Shown here: positions 9,570 to 20,100 of the stretch, in pieces
How the letters are laid out: every line of letters begins with the position of its first letter
Position numbering within the stretch: position 1 is the first letter of the stretch
Assembly (NCBI GenBank): GCA_002102555.1
Contig: MCFL01000293.1
Location: forward strand, 1-28,929
Direction: 5' to 3'
Length of the DNA: 28,929 nt
Origin: Catenaria anguillulae PL171
Taxonomy: Eukaryota; Blastocladiomycota; Blastocladiomycetes; Blastocladiales; Catenariaceae
Translations under genes and position numbers: made by a program
Notes under the pieces: model-generated
Told to the model about the DNA's origin: nothing
The model's database searches: none
Seen by the model: only the letters and a program-made list of their open reading frames with translations

Positions 9570-10672
9570 ATGAACATCCGACAAGCAACTGTCCGTGCCC
9601 CACCTCCCTTCCCACTATCGTGATCCGAAGCAGCACCCACCTTCCCACCACCAAATCTGGACAGGCTGTGCTGCCCTGCCCTGCCCTCCTTGAACCTGCA
9701 GACCAATGACATGCACACCGCTGAATGGACAAATGCTCACACTCCAACGCCCACGCTCGCCAGGCCGATGACATGCTGAGCATTCAGCACTGCAACTTGA
9801 CCAACTTGCCCGAAAACTACCAGCTCAAATACTGTTGCGTCTCAATCCCGTCGCTTTCGCTTTGGCAGCCAAACCCCTCTTGGCTGGTACCTTCACAATG
9901 CTGACGTCAAAGCTCAAAACAGACATGTACCATGCCACTTCATGGCCACAAATCAGCTATGTTGCCGAGGATCACAAGGGCCGCATCGTCGGCTACGTGC
10001 TCGCCAAAATGTACGCTGCCAGTGTTGTGCGTGTGAACCGATATCTTTGCCCATCTCACGCCCTCATTGACTGCACTGCCCACCCCCATTCACTCACACA
10101 GGGACGACTCTGATCTGGAGGCCAAACAGTACACAAGCGGCCACATCACGTCACTTTCTGTGATGCGCAAGTACCGCCGCTTGGGGCTGGCCGAAAAGCT
10201 CATGCGGCAATCGTGTATGTTTTTCTCTTGTCACATGTCATCCACACTCACCCGCAGAGTATTAACTTGGGGGGGGGGGTTCTTTTGGCGCACACAGTGG
10301 ACGCCATGCGCGACATCTTCAACGCCGAATTTGTCTCGTTGCACGTGCGCGTGTCCAACGCTGGTGCATTGCACTTGTACTCCAAGTCGCTCAACTTTGA
10401 GTATGCACTCCCTTTTTTTTGTCTTTTGTTGCTCGCTTCATACCATGACCGCTCATTAACGCTCGCCTGATGCTACAAACAATAGGATCATGGACACGGA
10501 GAAAAAGTACTATGCCGACGGCGAAGATGCCTACTGGATGAAGTACTTTTACAACGAACAAGATCGGGTCAGGCACGTCAAGGAACATGCCGAAAAGAAG
10601 GCAGAGGAGGAAAAGGAAAAGGAAAAGAAGGCGGCGGCTGCTGCAGGTAAGGGTGCCGGTAAGAAAAAGTGA
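9570..10672 (+). CDS. naa10: N-alpha-acetyltransferase NAA10 (ARD1), catalytic subunit of NatA
   Basis: Exons 9570-9590, 9764-9833, 9923-10010, 10102-10214, 10298-10400 and 10486-10672; introns of 173, 89, 91, 83 and 85 nt; 193 residues, intact. It matches NAA10 over the whole GNAT domain: [55 protein letters not shown], then the acetyl-CoA-binding RRLGLA (residues 85-90), [19 protein letters not shown] and [14 protein letters not shown]. With NAA15 it acetylates N-termini exposed after methionine removal (Ser, Ala, Thr, Gly, Val, Cys), co-translationally at the ribosome. The tail after residue ~155 is highly charged and ends in Lys/Ala/Gly repeats. The exons were placed by homology, since the first two are too short to stand out. 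Intron 4 holds a G11 run. Confidence 0.95.
10269..10279 (+). repeat. G11 homopolymer in NAA10 intron 4
   Basis: Eleven consecutive G on the + strand, inside the intron 10215-10297. It is one of three G/C runs of 11 or more in non-coding DNA here. Run length is a likely point of sequencing uncertainty. Confidence 0.85.
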
Positions 10673-10972
10673 TTGTGGCTCCACTGTTCCGAGCCATGGA
10701 CATTGTCGAATGAAACAGATAGTAAAGTGATTGATGACGTTTATTGGACACACCCATAGTGAGAGGAAGCTGCTAGCGAGAAAAGAGAAATGAAAACTTT
10801 TGGAGAGAGATGACACGCAAGAAAGACGCAAAGAATCATGCGACCATGACAGTCCGATGGGGAACCAGGTCGCAGGAGCAGAAAACCAAGTGACAAAGTC
10901 TAGAGCGAAAAAAGAGCTCAAAGGACAACATGGACGGGTTTCGAAATACACACAACAAATCAATACTGGCTC
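10673..10972. other. Convergent 3' intergenic region, NAA10 and PY-motif protein genes
   Basis: 300 bp between two convergent stop codons. The sequence is purine-rich on the + strand (GAGAAAAGAGAAATG, AGCGAAAAAAGAGC). I see no gene. A + strand open frame crosses the region into the minus-strand gene but has no domain features. Confidence 0.6.
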
Positions 10973-11815
10973 TCATGCTTCAACACACACTTCGACCGTT
11001 GGCGACATTGGCAACGGGACTTGCTCTGGCTCCACAGGCGACAACATGGGTGACGACGGCGGGGCTGCAGGGACACTTGGCGACGAAATGGAACCAGACG
11101 AGCTGGCGCATGCACACCCTCCCTCGTCAACCCCGTTGGCTTCCAGCCGTACGCCGACCTTGTCTGCATACTTTGGTGGCGGTGGCAGCGACAATGTCAA
11201 CCGCACAATCGGCAACGGGTCGCTGGGAACAATCGACGGCGAGATTGGGTCCGCAAACAGCGGGTTTGTGGGCGACGACGGGGTAGAGTTTTGGCGGGAT
11301 CCAGGCGGCGTAGCGTGCCGACTGCGACGATGATGCTGGTGGTGGCGCACACCGCCATTCCCACACGACCCGCACCCAGCTCCCTCAGAGACGGGCAAAA
11401 TGGGCGTACCCGCCGAAGCCAGCACGGGCCGCGTCGCAGAAACAACAATTCCGCCCGACTCGAGCTGATCCACAACAATGGCGAGCCTCGACTCGAGATC
11501 CAAATGCACATCGTCGTTGCCGCCATACAGCGAGTAGGGTGGCAATGGATCAATGGCATCTTCAACGGCCACTTGATGCTGATGGGCCATGGCCTCGCGC
11601 AGAATGGCCTCGGCACGCTCGCGGGCGTGGCGGGCTTCTTCATCGGACCGCACGTAGTAGTCGGCGAGGGACAGTGCTGGGGCGACCGTGATGATGCGTT
11701 CGCCCGCTTCGCCGTCGTTGATGACCACTTGACGGGGCCGCAGGAGCCAGGCGAACATGACGAGCAGGCATACGCAGCATGCAAAGATAATGTACTTGAT
11801 GAATTCCAGGGGCAT
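10973..11815 (-). CDS. Small single-pass membrane protein with two PY motifs
   Basis: 280 residues, intronless. A short N-terminus leads straight into one hydrophobic segment (residues 7-25, IIFACCVCLLVMFAWLL) with three cysteines that could be acylated; the basic LLRPRQ after it suggests N-out/C-in or signal-anchor topology. The rest is soluble and largely disordered, with a helix of charged residues (57-78), a His/Arg patch (158-167) and Pro/Ser-rich stretches. Two [L/P]PxY motifs are visible: LPPY at 91-94 and PPKY at 213-216. Such motifs bind WW domains of Rsp5/Nedd4-type ubiquitin ligases, and small membrane proteins bearing them often act as ligase adaptors in the endomembrane system. 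That role is inference; I do not recognise an orthologue. The start is the first ATG, directly before the membrane segment. Confidence 0.72.
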   Translation of the reverse strand: MPLEFIKYIIFACCVCLLVMFAWLLRPRQVVINDGEAGERIITVAPALSLADYYVRSDEEARHARERAEAILREAMAHQHQVAVEDAIDPLPPYSLYGGNDDVHLDLESRLAIVVDQLESGGIVVSATRPVLASAGTPILPVSEGAGCGSCGNGGVRHHQHHRRSRHATPPGSRQNSTPSSPTNPLFADPISPSIVPSDPLPIVRLTLSLPPPPKYADKVGVRLEANGVDEGGCACASSSGSISSPSVPAAPPSSPMLSPVEPEQVPLPMSPTVEVCVEA

Positions 11816-12715
11816 TCTTGGAGTTGCTTGGATTGGTAGGTAGGCAGGGGGGCTGTTTACTAGGAGGTTGAGGTTTGGGCAGACTTTGATGGCTTGTCGA
11901 GGTGGACGGAAATGAATGTGGGAATAGTGTAGCGCATAGTGGGGTATGGGTCCTTTGCGTGGGAATCATACAAGTGGGAATAGGCGGGCGGGTGGTGCAG
12001 GGGATTTGAGCTGTGGATCTTGGAGGGAAATGGGAAATGTAAGGGGACCCGCTGGGCTGTCCGCCGCGGGCGAGAGCGGGTTCACCGTTGTGAGACTCAC
12101 AAAACATTTTCTTCGGAAGCACGCCTAAATTGCACAATGGTGAGCCGCCAATGAAAGCAATTGTCGCGCAATCCTGCCACGATCGTGTGTGATGGGAGTC
12201 GGAAACGTTGTTGTTGTCCTCAGACTTGTCTACATTTAGTAATCGCTCATGCGAATGCATTGGATAAAACGTCGGCGACGTTCGGAATGGCAGGGCTGAC
12301 AATGACTCTCGGAATGCATTTAGCGACCCCGCCCAAATTGAACATTTGCCTTTTCCATGTCCCGGCTGGCGGTTCCAGTGCACCCAGTTGCCCGGTTGAA
12401 TGGAGGGAGACTCACATCACACAAGGAGACCATTTTCGAACACAAGCAACGGCTGGTCGCTGGCGTGAACGGAATGGCAGGTGAATGGTTCGCACTCGCC
12501 AGTGATCGCGTTTGGAGTCAAGTTCGGACTTCAAGCGACAACTCAATGCATCTGATCGCCTCAACTGATGGCGGCTGATTCATGCTGAAATGTGTCCGCA
12601 TTGTATGCATGCCCAGCTGCGTCTGTAGACCTTGCAAGAGCAAGCAACGATGGGTCTTGTGTCTTACTTACCAATAAAATCTACTGAATGTAGGTACATC
12701 CGTTTCAAGCAAGTC
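11816..12715. other. Intergenic region between two minus-strand genes
   Basis: 900 bp without a supportable gene. It should carry the promoter of the PY-motif protein (start 11815) and the 3' end of the WDR44-like gene (stop 12716). A perfect 12-bp direct repeat, CGGAATGGCAGG, occurs at 12283-12294 and 12470-12481, and GAATGCATT occurs at 12253-12261 and 12312-12320. The ORFs overlapping this region have no coding features. Confidence 0.5.
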
Positions 12716-15700
12716 TCATGGTACCAACACCTGACCAACATCCCTCACCACTCGCATACACTGACAGCACACTACAATCCGTGCCGCTGGGGCAGGAACG
12801 CCGCCCGAGAGTAACGCAGACCCAGAATCCGCCAACCCTTGCTGTTGCTCGGGCGGTGCTTGTGCCACCACCTGCAAGTCGCGAAATTTCGTCCCGCCGC
12901 AATAAGGGCACTCTGTTCCTGCGCCTTCGCCGATGCTCGCCTCATTGCCATGCATTCCACTCGGTCGTCCACCAAGAATCGTTGATCCAGACGCGTGCGA
13001 TAGAGCAACAGTCGATGCAGATGCCGAGCCCGATGACGAAGCGGCAGTCGGTATGCTTCCCGCAGCCAAGTTTGACTTGGACATTGACCTGGCCGTGGCT
13101 CCCATCCCAGTCTTTGCCCCGTTCGTGCCCGCGGCGATTTCAGACAAGTTGGACTTTGATCCAGACCGCGAATGTGCCTGCGGCGGCGTGGCCGACCCGG
13201 CCCTTTTGAGCGACTCTGCTAAATTGCTCATGGACCGGACCAGCTGGCCCAATCCGGCAACCGATTCGACAAGCGGCGGGGCAGGTGCAAGGGCTGCAGG
13301 TAAGTTGACAAGAATATGGACGGCACCGGCCTGGTCGGCGCTCGCGACAATCATCCAGTCGGCTGCAGATTCCGGGTCGGTCACGGGCGAGGACGCGCGC
13401 ACGGCTTGGATCACGTCGACTGACGGGATCAGGTTGGCGGCTTCAAGAATCAGGCGGGTTTTTTGAGGGGCGACACCGATGCAAGTGACGGGAGTGGTGG
13501 ATGCGGACGAGGCGGGGGCAGTTGCGGTAGGAGGGTTGGTGGGGAGCAAGGATGATCCTTGGCAGTATTCGTACGCAGAGATGGTGGCCGTGATGGATGA
13601 CCGAGATGCCGTACGTGTCGGTGCTGTCGACGCGGCAGCAGATGGTGGTTTACTGACTGAGGCTTGGGTACCCGGAGAATCCTCAACAACCGCAGCAGCG
13701 GCCGTGTTTGACGATGAGGACGAAAACAGCGCATGCTTCAACTTGCCAAACCGTGAATGTGACCTGGGCCGTTTGCTGCTCTTGCCCTTCTTGTCCTCCT
13801 CCTCACCCTCGGCCCTACCCACTTCTTGACTCTGTGTTCTTGCCATGGCTGTCTCATCTACGACCGGCGCCGCCAGCTCACCCACACCTACTGTATCCCA
13901 CACATACACACACCCGTCTTCCGACCCAGACAAGACCCACCTAGGCGCATCTTCGGTCGTATGCGCGCGAATCTGCGCATGCTTGTTTGTGTGCCCCTTG
14001 AGCTTTGCAATCACACGCAAATCCACGGCATCCACAATCCTGACCCTAGAATCATTGCTCGCCACCACCAGTATATCTCGATTGCCCGCGGGATCCGGCC
14101 ATGGCTCAATGCCCGTGATTTTCCTGGGCCTTGCCGCGGCAGCCGCCGCCGTGGCCCCGCGACTCGGCTTGCTTCGAATCGACACCTGGTTCCTCAGCAC
14201 CAATCCGCCGCCGCCAGCAACCTCGCCGGCCTCGAGTCTATACATTGCCAGCATGCCAGCGTACGTCCCTGCAGCAACCCACTGCCCGTCCCGGACGAAC
14301 TGGACCGCCGTGATATAACTCGGGCTCATATCCACACTGGCCACCAGCCGTTTCTCGTCCAAACTCCACACACGCACCTTGCCATCAAAGCACCCGGTGG
14401 CAAACACCCAATCGTCGGTGGGATGAAACGCCACGCTGGGCACAAAGTCGCCGTGCTGAAACACGGCCAGCGGCAACATTTCATTAGCGGCGCCGCCGCC
14501 ATGTGGCGCAAGTGCCGAACTGAGCGCCCTGCGCAAGTGCCACACGCGCACAGACTTGTCAGTACTTGCGCTCGCCACACATCCGGCGCGGTTCCATGCA
14601 ATGTCCAAGACATCTCCCTGGTGGCCGGCAAACTCGAGCCAGGGTTGGTCCACGAGAAATTTTGGCGACCAGCCGGGCGTGCCTGCGTCTGCGGCGGGTG
14701 GCGGCGGGGTCGCGGGCTCGTCACCGCGCGTTCCGTCGAGCCCAATCAGTGTCCAGATGCGCAGCTGGCCGTCTTTGCCGCCCGTGGCGAGAAAACGTCC
14801 GCAGGGTGACCAACGGACAGCCCAAATGGGTGAAGGTGGAGAGGCGGCCGAGGACAGGGGTGGGACAAGCGTTTGGACGTGCGACATGCGAGCAAAGCGG
14901 CGGTGCGGCGTGTTTTTGGACCGGGTCTGCTTGCCCGCACGTGCACGAGTGTGAGTTGAAAGAGCGAGGCAATGCACGCAAAAGGGGCGACACATACCTT
15001 GATTCGCGACCACCACTCCCTAGGCAACTCGGGCTGCTGCTGCACGTGTCCCACTGGCTTGCTTGGTGATCCCTCGACGTCGGCCGCCGACGACGACCCG
15101 TCTCCATCACCCATGAGCTCGTCACACAATCCATCGCCAGATGCCACCGACGCCAAAGCGTGCGGGGCTGCCAGTCCTCCCCCCGGCTCGCCAGCCATGG
15201 CCTTGCCCGCGGCCTTGTTGCGCAGCCGCGAAAAGAACGACTTGCCCGATCTGGTACTGCGTGCGTCGCTTACGTCGTGTCCTGTTCTATGGACAGAGGT
15301 GGTGGACGACGACGCGTAGGACGTGATGGAGCCACTGGCGGACCCGAGCGAGTCGGATGTTGGGATACGCGAGGGAGGCAGCGGGAGACTGTCGGGCGAG
15401 TAGCCCGAAAATGACCATGCGGTGGTCGAGGCGGAGGAGGAGATGATGGAGGGAGCCGCGCTTGTAGTTGTGGAGGAGAGAGTGCACGCGTCAGAGTTGC
15501 GTTGCTGGGTGGCAAGTGGTGGACGGGGTGGGTGAGGGATCGAGTGGGTGGACGTGTTTGCGTGAGAGAGAATAGGGGCCAGTGGTGGTGGTGGCGGCGT
15601 CGGGAGAGATGGCGGGGAGCTTACGGGTGGGCCGAGCCCAAGCTGCTGGGGAGTGGGCGGGAGTGGGCGGCGTGGGCTCATTGGCCCGAGGCGGGAGGCT

Positions 15701-16389
15701 GGTAGAGCAGAACTCGTTGAAGTGTTGATATGCAATTTGGGCGGATGCGTCGCACCGACATTTGCCGGGGTGGGAATAAATGGAGGTGTCGCCAAGACGG
15801 TCACATCATCATCGTGATCATCTGCACCACTCGAGTCGAGGTCGGCGGCAGCGGCAACAGCTGCCACGGGTTGTCCTTGTCGCGAAGTTGGCGGCGCAAC
15901 GGCTGTCATTGGTGATGGTACTGACACCGAGGTATTCGATGCTGGCCCAACTATCCGCGTGGCGGCAGGCGAGGCAGACGCAAACCCGTTGCGCGTCGCG
16001 TCGAGTGGGGATGACACCAACGGACCAGAGCCTCGTGTCGGCGTTGATGGAGACGGACATGTAGGGCCATGCCCGAGTAAATCCTCGTCGTCGTCACCCT
16101 CGTAATCGGTATCGCTGCTGCCGTGCCTGCTTCTGACTCTGGTGGTGGTTCTGGCTGGCGACGTGCTGGCCGATGACACGGACAGGATCGTGGCATCTTC
16201 ACGTGCGTCGAAAAAGAGGTCGCTGTCGTCGTCGCCCAGCGTGCTCGCGTTGGAAGCAATGGATGCAGATTGGCGATGATGGCCCGGAACCGCGGCGGGT
16301 CTGGGACTGGTGCTGCCACTGATACCGGCAGAGCTGCTGGGCTGCAACCGTGGCGGGGCGGGTGGCGACTGTGATGCGGTCGCCATCAT
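12716..16389 (-). CDS. WDR44-like WD40 protein with FFAT-like motif and C-terminal CxxC pairs
   Basis: Exons 16389-14998 and 14926-12716 with one 71-nt intron (GTATGT donor); 1200 residues, intact. Residues 1-450 are disordered and Ser/Pro-rich. They include LFFDARE at 58-64 after an acidic DDDSD, close to the FFAT core that binds the ER protein VAP; human WDR44 has a similar motif near its N-terminus. Residues ~498-780 form the WDR44-type propeller: IWAVRWSPCGRFLATGGKDG, GHQGDVLDIAWN, VFQHGDFVPSVAFHPTDD, FATGCFDGKVRVWSLDEKR and VLSGSEDGCVYVWD. Low-complexity inserts interrupt the last blades. The C-terminus has CPYC (1137-1140) and CCQC (1184-1187), a possible zinc ribbon. WDR44 relatives bind Rab11 and link ER to recycling or exocytic membranes; the same role is inferred. 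Start: first ATG after a frame opening at a non-ATG codon (an adjacent second ATG follows). Confidence 0.85.
16198..16218 (-). other. FFAT-like VAP-binding motif in the WDR44-like protein
   Basis: Encodes LFFDARE preceded by DDDSD. The FFAT core is E-F-F-D-A-x-E with an acidic run before it. Here five of the six defined core residues match, and only the first Glu is replaced by Leu. Confidence 0.65.
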
Positions 16390-17164
16390 GGATGGACGCG
16401 TGGTCTGGCGTGGTCTGGCGGATGCTAGCCGTGCGTGATCCTCGTCGGGTATTGGTTCTTGGCCGGGTGACAAGTCGCAAAAGAGTCACTTTGCTTGCGG
16501 ATGGTACCAGTTCGTGCAATGCGTTGGGTCAACTATTGATACATGTTTATTTTCCATTTCCATCGCTGCCGTATGTACATGTGTACTTACAATCCAAGTA
16601 GAAGTTGAAGGAAGTTGACGGTCATCGGACGCGTCGAAGCTCTGCCGAAGGACTGGAACAATGCGGGAAAAACCCATAGAAGTGATCGGGATCGGTAATT
16701 GGAATGTCGCGTGACTTTTGCATCTGTTTGCAAGCAACTCATGAATGACGCCACAGCGGCCGTCTCATGTCTCGCATCGACTGACGCTTCATGCATCAAG
16801 TATATCATCACCATACTCGGAGCAATTAAGTGAATGCCATGTAGTATTCATAGAGCAACAAGTGCACCTCTCCCCTCCGTTACGAACCGTTGGCAACCAC
16901 ACCCATCCATCCCACCCAATTGCACGGCAAATCCAACTGGCGCCTCCACCCTCTTCATCCGCCTTCAGTTCCGCTCCGCTGCGCTGCTGTGCGAAACCAC
17001 CCAGTGCCTCCAGCTCCGACCCCCGCAGATAATGTAAGTTCATGCACACCCGCTGTTGGAACAATGTACTGTGACCCGATCATGTATTCAATCAGTCACT
17101 CATACTGCCATTGTATTGCACCACCCCAGACCCAACTAGAGTCTAGACTAGGAACTGCAGCAAG
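16390..17164. promoter_or_regulatory. Divergent promoter region between the WDR44-like and chitin synthase-like genes
   Basis: Both flanking genes start outward from this 775-bp region, so it should hold two promoters. A candidate 5' leader intron of the chitin synthase-like gene lies at 17034-17129 (GTAAGT donor, CACCCCAG acceptor, 96 nt). Removing it joins the leader to the sequence just before the ATG at 17165, and the upstream frames end in stops, so it would be non-coding. TATATCATC at 16801-16809 is a weak TATA-like stretch. Confidence 0.45.
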
Positions 17165-20100
17165 ATGCTCGTCTTCCCGGTGTTTCTGCGCCGCTTCATC
17201 CTGCCCGTCTTTTCGGCGGCACTGGGCGCACTGCTCATCTTTGTCACCTTGTTCCTGTACCCGCTCGCCTGCCGCTCAAACATCTTTGACCACAAGGACC
17301 TCAATGCCCGCCCTGGCCTTGTCGCCTTCCACGGCTTTGTCGCCGACCTGTCAAAGTTCCAGACCGACGGCGACCCACTCTCGGAAATCCGCAAAGCGTG
17401 GCAGGGTAAGGACATTTCGCTCCTACTCCCGCGCATGCTCTGGCTCGGCCGCCTGCCGTTGAAATCGGACAACTCAAACAACAACTATGCCGACAACGAC
17501 ATTAACCAGTGTGTCAAGGATCCGCTCGTTGCAGACGCTTGGCTCAAGCTCTACCTCCAAGAGGAACTCAACCGCCTGTTCACCCTCAATAATCAAACCG
17601 GCACTCTGGACCTGTGCGCCAAGCCTCGCCACCTCACCACCACTTTGCCGCAAATGCGCGTGGTTGCCAACGAAATCGCCGCAGTGACCGATTCGAGGTT
17701 CATGCCCTCAACCTCAAGCAATCTCAAGCTCGACTTTACGCCCATCGTCAAGCACAACGAGACGCTCGCCCGTGATCCACCCGATCCCAGCGTCAAGTGC
17801 ATCGTCGACCCCGGCGTCGTGCGCCAGCTCTACGCCAACGTCATTGGCCACGTCGGCATCACGCTCAACGGCCTGGGCGTGCGCCCACCCGCCAATTTTC
17901 TGGAAACGTTTTCCGAACTCGAGGAAAAGCGGCTCCTCAACACCACCCACGTCAATACCCTTGGCGGTCTTGTGTGGATTGGCGACTACTTGTTTGACGT
18001 CTCGAGGTACTTGCAGCATGCGACAGCGTTCTACCTCACGTCTCCAGTTGCAAACTCGTCCACGCAACTCAACATTCCCGTGGCGCGCGAGGGCGACACC
18101 ATGTTCCTTCCTCGCGACCTCACCGACTACTTGTCTCGACGCGTTGGGCTCATGTCGCGCACACCAGATACGTTTGCTCAGGATATCCCCGACGAAAACA
18201 CACGAAGGCTGTACCGGCGGTGCATGATGAAGCTGTTTTATGTGGGCAAGCGCGGGTCGCGAGGATGGTCCATGTGCGCCGAGTGTTTCAACCGCGACTG
18301 GCTCTTCATGGCCATTGTCATCTTGTCTGCGCTCGTCACGCTCAGCAAGTCGTTTGCGTCGCTGCTGGCCCTGCGCCGGTTTGCAGCGGCTGCAGCCATC
18401 ATTGCCCCCACCAAGAATGCGCGCAGGGGCGATGGCGACACGCGCATGGCAGAGTCGCACACGCTTTTTTTCGTGCCCGTGTTTGCCGAGCCCGTGGCCG
18501 TGCTGCAGCGGTCACTGTCGTCCATTGTCCAGTGCCACGTCGCAAACAAGGTTCTTGTGGTTGTGTGCGACGGAAACGTCCGGCCAAAGGGCGAGGTCAA
18601 GGACACGTGGCAAGTCGTGCTGGATCACCTCCGATACCGTCAAGCGCCCGGCCAGCGCGACGAGCCGCCCATGGCCCTGCATTACACGAGCTTGGGTCAG
18701 GGCCGCAAGCGCACAAACCTGGCAAGGGTCTACGCCGGATATTGCACGGCCACGGACGGATCGACGGTACCCTGGGTCGTGGTCGTCAAGATTGGCCACC
18801 CCTGGGAACGCACCACGGCATTGCCGGGCAACCGCGGCAAGCGCGACTCAATGCATCTCGTTGTCCGGTACCTGCACACGCTGCTCACGTACCCGGGCCT
18901 GAATCCAACCACTGTGTTTTCACCACTCGAATGTGCGCTCCACCAAGCCCTCAATGCTTCCGGAGTAGACCCAACCCGATTCGAATTCTTGATTGTGGTC
19001 GACGGCGACACATACATCTCGCGGCGCGCACCGCTCATCCTGCTCGATGCACTGGCTGCCGACCGCGGTCTTGCCGCGGCATCCGGCGGGTTGACGGCCG
19101 ACAATGCATTCACGACGCTCGCATCTGCCATTGCTGCATTCCGGCTGCACATGGACACGCACGTGCGTGCCGCTGCCCAGCAAATGTTTTCGTTTTCTGC
19201 GCCCGTCAACACGGCATTCACGGCGTACCGGATTCAAGCACCGCCGCCGCCCTTGGCACACACGAGCGGAAGCGCAGGCGCACGTGCAACCGACGATGCC
19301 GATTCGGGCGCCGGCGTGTTAGGTGGTACCACAGCCGTTCTCACGGGCGCTGGCACAGAGTCGAGCGTATCCTTGTCGAGCGCGTCGTCGGCAAGTGCAA
19401 ACTCGAGTACGCACCAATTGGATGAAAAGCCCGGGGTGCCTGATTCGACCGTCGCCACGGCTTCCACATCTGCAGCGCGCGACCTGATTCTCGCGCATTC
19501 CCAAGTCCTGCACCGCCTGTCACTGTCGTCGCTTACCTCTGCCTTTGAGCAAAACCTGTTCCTATTGGGTGAAGACGCACACATGACCACGACGCTGCTG
19601 CTTGCACACCCGACCCGGCGCATCACTTACATTCCCCGCGCGCGCGCCTGGACGCCCGTGCCCACGGGCTGCCTTGCCGTGTTCCAATGGCTTACGCGGC
19701 GGTGGATCGCGCACGTGTTCACATCCATGGACCAGCTGTTTGCGCCCTTGGCCTTGCACCACCGATCGCCCTCGGCAGCGGCCAGTGGGCCTGTTGGATA
19801 CGTGTGGGCGGCCGTCAAGGTGGTGGCCAAGCGCAGCTGGACCTTGTTTTCGTTGTTGGTTGCACTCACGTTGCCGTGGATCGCACTCATCTTTTTGGCG
19901 GTGGCGTTCTTGTCGTGGCGCAAGCCAACGAGCTTTTTCCGGCTGGCGACCTATGTGTGGGCCGGATTGGTGGGTGCACAACTGGTCATCACATGTGTGG
20001 CGAAACGGTGGGATGTCCTTGCACAGATCTTTGTGTACTGCGTGTTTGGCGTGGTGATGGTGTGGATCTTCGTGCCGCTGTGGGGATTGGTGACGGTGAC

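Noticed and set aside
10800-11333. 177-codon plus-strand open frame after NAA10
   Set aside because: It overlaps the minus-strand PY-motif protein antisense. It has no recognisable feature and only composition-driven openness.
12283-12481. 12-bp direct repeat CGGAATGGCAGG as a regulatory pair
   Set aside because: One pair in 900 bp is only mildly unlikely by chance, and no known factor site is recognised.
13826-14809. 327-codon plus-strand open frame
   Set aside because: It is antisense to the WD40 propeller of the WDR44-like gene, whose frame carries clear WD repeats.
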